IMG/VR virus record: IMGVR_UViG_3300045999_009520 | Span: 1 to 39,330 of that record | Direction: 5' to 3' (one strand) | Length of the DNA: 39,330 nucleotides | Source of the DNA: a virus | Part shown: in pieces, positions 38,140-39,330 of the stretch | Position numbering within the stretch: the first letter of the stretch is position 1 | How the letters are laid out: every line of letters begins with the position of its first letter | Notes under the pieces: model-generated | Told to the model about the DNA's origin: nothing | What the model saw: the letters and a program-made list of their open reading frames with translations, nothing else | Database searches by the model: none | Position numbers and translations under genes: made by a program

Positions 38140-38840
38140 TGAAAGAAATACAACTACTAAAAGAAGGACAGGAAGGATATGGCTTATTAGTAGAAACCGA
38201 TGCAGGTCTTATTAGTAATGATTTAACCATAAATAATAAAAAAATTTTTGAGGATTTAAATTCAAAATTTAGAAAAAATGATTTTGATGGTCATTTCTAT
38301 ATTGATTGTAAACTTCAAGAAGCTGATGTATTAAATAGAAATGGAAGAGTTTATCCAAGAGCAATTCTTGAAAAACAAATCAATGAATATCAAAAATTAA
38401 TTAATGATTATGCAGCACTTAATGAAGCAGACCATCCTGAAAGCGTTACTATATCTTTACAAAATATATCTCATAGAATTGCCAAAACTTGGTGGTCAGG
38501 AAATGCAGTTTATGGAACACTTGATATTATTGTCAGTGATTCGTTCATGAGAGATGGTATCGGTTGGTGCATTGGTGATAAAATTGCACTTTACTTGCAA
38601 AGAAATCTTAAACTTGGTATTTCTTCAAGAGGATTAGGAAGTGTTAAAAAAGTAGGTGGAAAAAATATTGTTCAAGATGATTTTGAACTTATTTGTTTTG
38701 ACCTAGTTGCTACACCTTCTACCCCTAATGCTTATTTGTTTTTGGAAACAAAAAATGAACCATTGAAGGAGTCAGTACAAGAAATAAACAATAATGTAAA
38801 AAAACATGATGATTCAATAAGAAAAATTATTGGTGGTTAA
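38139..38840 (+). CDS. Prohead protease (T4 gp21-like)
   Basis: 233 aa. The conserved YIDCKLQEADVLNRNGRVYP, catalytic His in LNEADHPES (about 94-102) and catalytic Ser in LGISSRGLGSV (about 157-167) are those of the T4 gp21 serine protease family. It degrades the core and trims head proteins after (L/I)xE. LKE-G at residues 7-10 and LKE-S at 209-212 look like self-processing sites and suggest the preferred cut sequence in this phage. Confidence 0.93.
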   Translation: MKEIQLLKEGQEGYGLLVETDAGLISNDLTINNKKIFEDLNSKFRKNDFDGHFYIDCKLQEADVLNRNGRVYPRAILEKQINEYQKLINDYAALNEADHPESVTISLQNISHRIAKTWWSGNAVYGTLDIIVSDSFMRDGIGWCIGDKIALYLQRNLKLGISSRGLGSVKKVGGKNIVQDDFELICFDLVATPSTPNAYLFLETKNEPLKESVQEINNNVKKHDDSIRKIIGG

Positions 38841-38875
38841 TTTTTTTACTAATTAAATATAGATAATAAATTAAA

Positions 38876-39330
38876 ATGAATAATAAAAAATCTTTATTAC
38901 AAGATAGTTTGCAAGAACTAGAAAATATCAAAAATGAATCTTTAGAACTAGCTAAAGAGCAATTGATTAATGAAAGTGCTGACTTACTTGAAAAAAAATC
39001 TGCTGAATTATTTGAAAAATTAATTGCAGGTGAAGACGTAGAAGAGTCAATTGATGAAGACTCTTCTGTTAATGAAACTATAGAGGAACTTAAAAAAATA
39101 ACAGAAGAAGAATCTGAAGAAGAAGAGTCTGATGAAGAAGATATGTCATCTGATGATGAGGAATCTAGTGATGAAGAAGGTATGGAATCTGATGAAGAGG
39201 AAATGGATTTAGATACTTTAAGAAAAGCAGCAGAAGAACATGGATTTAAACTAATTCAAGTTGATTCTGATGAAGATGAAGAATCTGAAGAAGAAGATAT
39301 GGAATCAGATGAAGAAGAAATGGATTCCTT
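38876..39330 (+). CDS. Scaffold/core protein, partial (T4 gp22-like by position)
   Basis: The ORF begins at the ATG at 38876 and runs off the window; 151 codons are visible. The N-terminal helix has LINES, LLEKK and LFEKLI. It is then dominated by Glu/Asp/Ser runs such as EEESDEEDMSS. It follows the protease, as the T4 scaffold gene does. Acidic scaffold proteins fill the prohead and are degraded before packaging. The major capsid gene probably lies just beyond the window. Confidence 0.7.
   Translation, partial: MNNKKSLLQDSLQELENIKNESLELAKEQLINESADLLEKKSAELFEKLIAGEDVEESIDEDSSVNETIEELKKITEEESEEEESDEEDMSSDDEESSDEEGMESDEEEMDLDTLRKAAEEHGFKLIQVDSDEDEESEEEDMESDEEEMDS

Overview
The window is about 39 kb of an AT-rich, gene-dense, non-integrated tailed-phage genome. 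The virion genes are those of a T4-type myovirus: a gp17-like terminase (33711-35489), gp20-like portal (35530-37341), prohead core protein, gp21-like prohead protease (38139-38840) and the start of an acidic scaffold protein, in T4 order. Family B DNA polymerase, ThyX, MazG, a GMP reductase/IMPDH-type enzyme and three tRNA genes fit a large lytic phage. The host is probably a member of Bacteroidota, perhaps a flavobacterium: several genes follow TAnnTTTG-type -7 boxes, Shine-Dalgarno sequences are essentially absent, and one secreted protein has a signal peptide ending in GYSQ. TAA, TGA and TAG all act as stops, so there is no sign of stop-codon reassignment.

Layout. 1-5.4 kb: accessory genes (zinc-ribbon protein, a cassette-like gene flanked by a repeat, ParB-like protein, M15 peptidase, PD-(D/E)XK-like protein, two overlapping membrane microproteins, class II aaRS/AsnA-like enzyme, Api92-like protein). 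5.4-10.5 kb: a putative internal virion protein, thioredoxin, a multi-signal polyprotein-like gene, a GIY-YIG homing endonuclease gene between an endolysin-type M15 peptidase and a conserved phage gene, and an Acb2-like small protein. 10.5-11.1 kb: tRNA cluster including an Arg(UCU)-like tRNA with 26 extra bases in its anticodon loop. 11.1-16.1 kb: twin short genes with a shared N-terminal module, a kinase-like gene, and a minus-strand metabolic block (phosphoesterase, PcfJ-like, MazG, ThyX). 16.2-19.7 kb: a giant tail/baseplate-type protein. 19.7-25.5 kb: DNA polymerase, GMP reductase and small genes. 25.5-29.1 kb: a modular protein and a spanin-like pair. 29.2-39.3 kb: head-morphogenesis block.

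Two regulatory signatures separate the genes. CTATTTA(T/A/C) lies 4-22 nt before the start codon of 13 genes that are mostly virion, lysis or putatively packaged proteins (a candidate late promoter). TATATTT(G/A) lies exactly 4 nt before the ATG of five other genes (Api92-like, thioredoxin, phosphoesterase, MazG, ThyX), which suggests leaderless or near-leaderless transcripts from host-type promoters.

The most interesting possible system is a set of virion-packaged proteins. Many products carry a short basic amphipathic helix, usually N-terminal, ending in (I/L)xE. This matches the T4 capsid-targeting signal and prohead-protease site. The protease itself has LKE-G and LKE-S near its two ends. 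Cargo would include a kinase-like protein, a ParB-like protein, a duplicated-domain polyprotein, a hydrophobic internal protein and a nucleotidyltransferase. This is inference from sequence pattern and needs virion proteomics.
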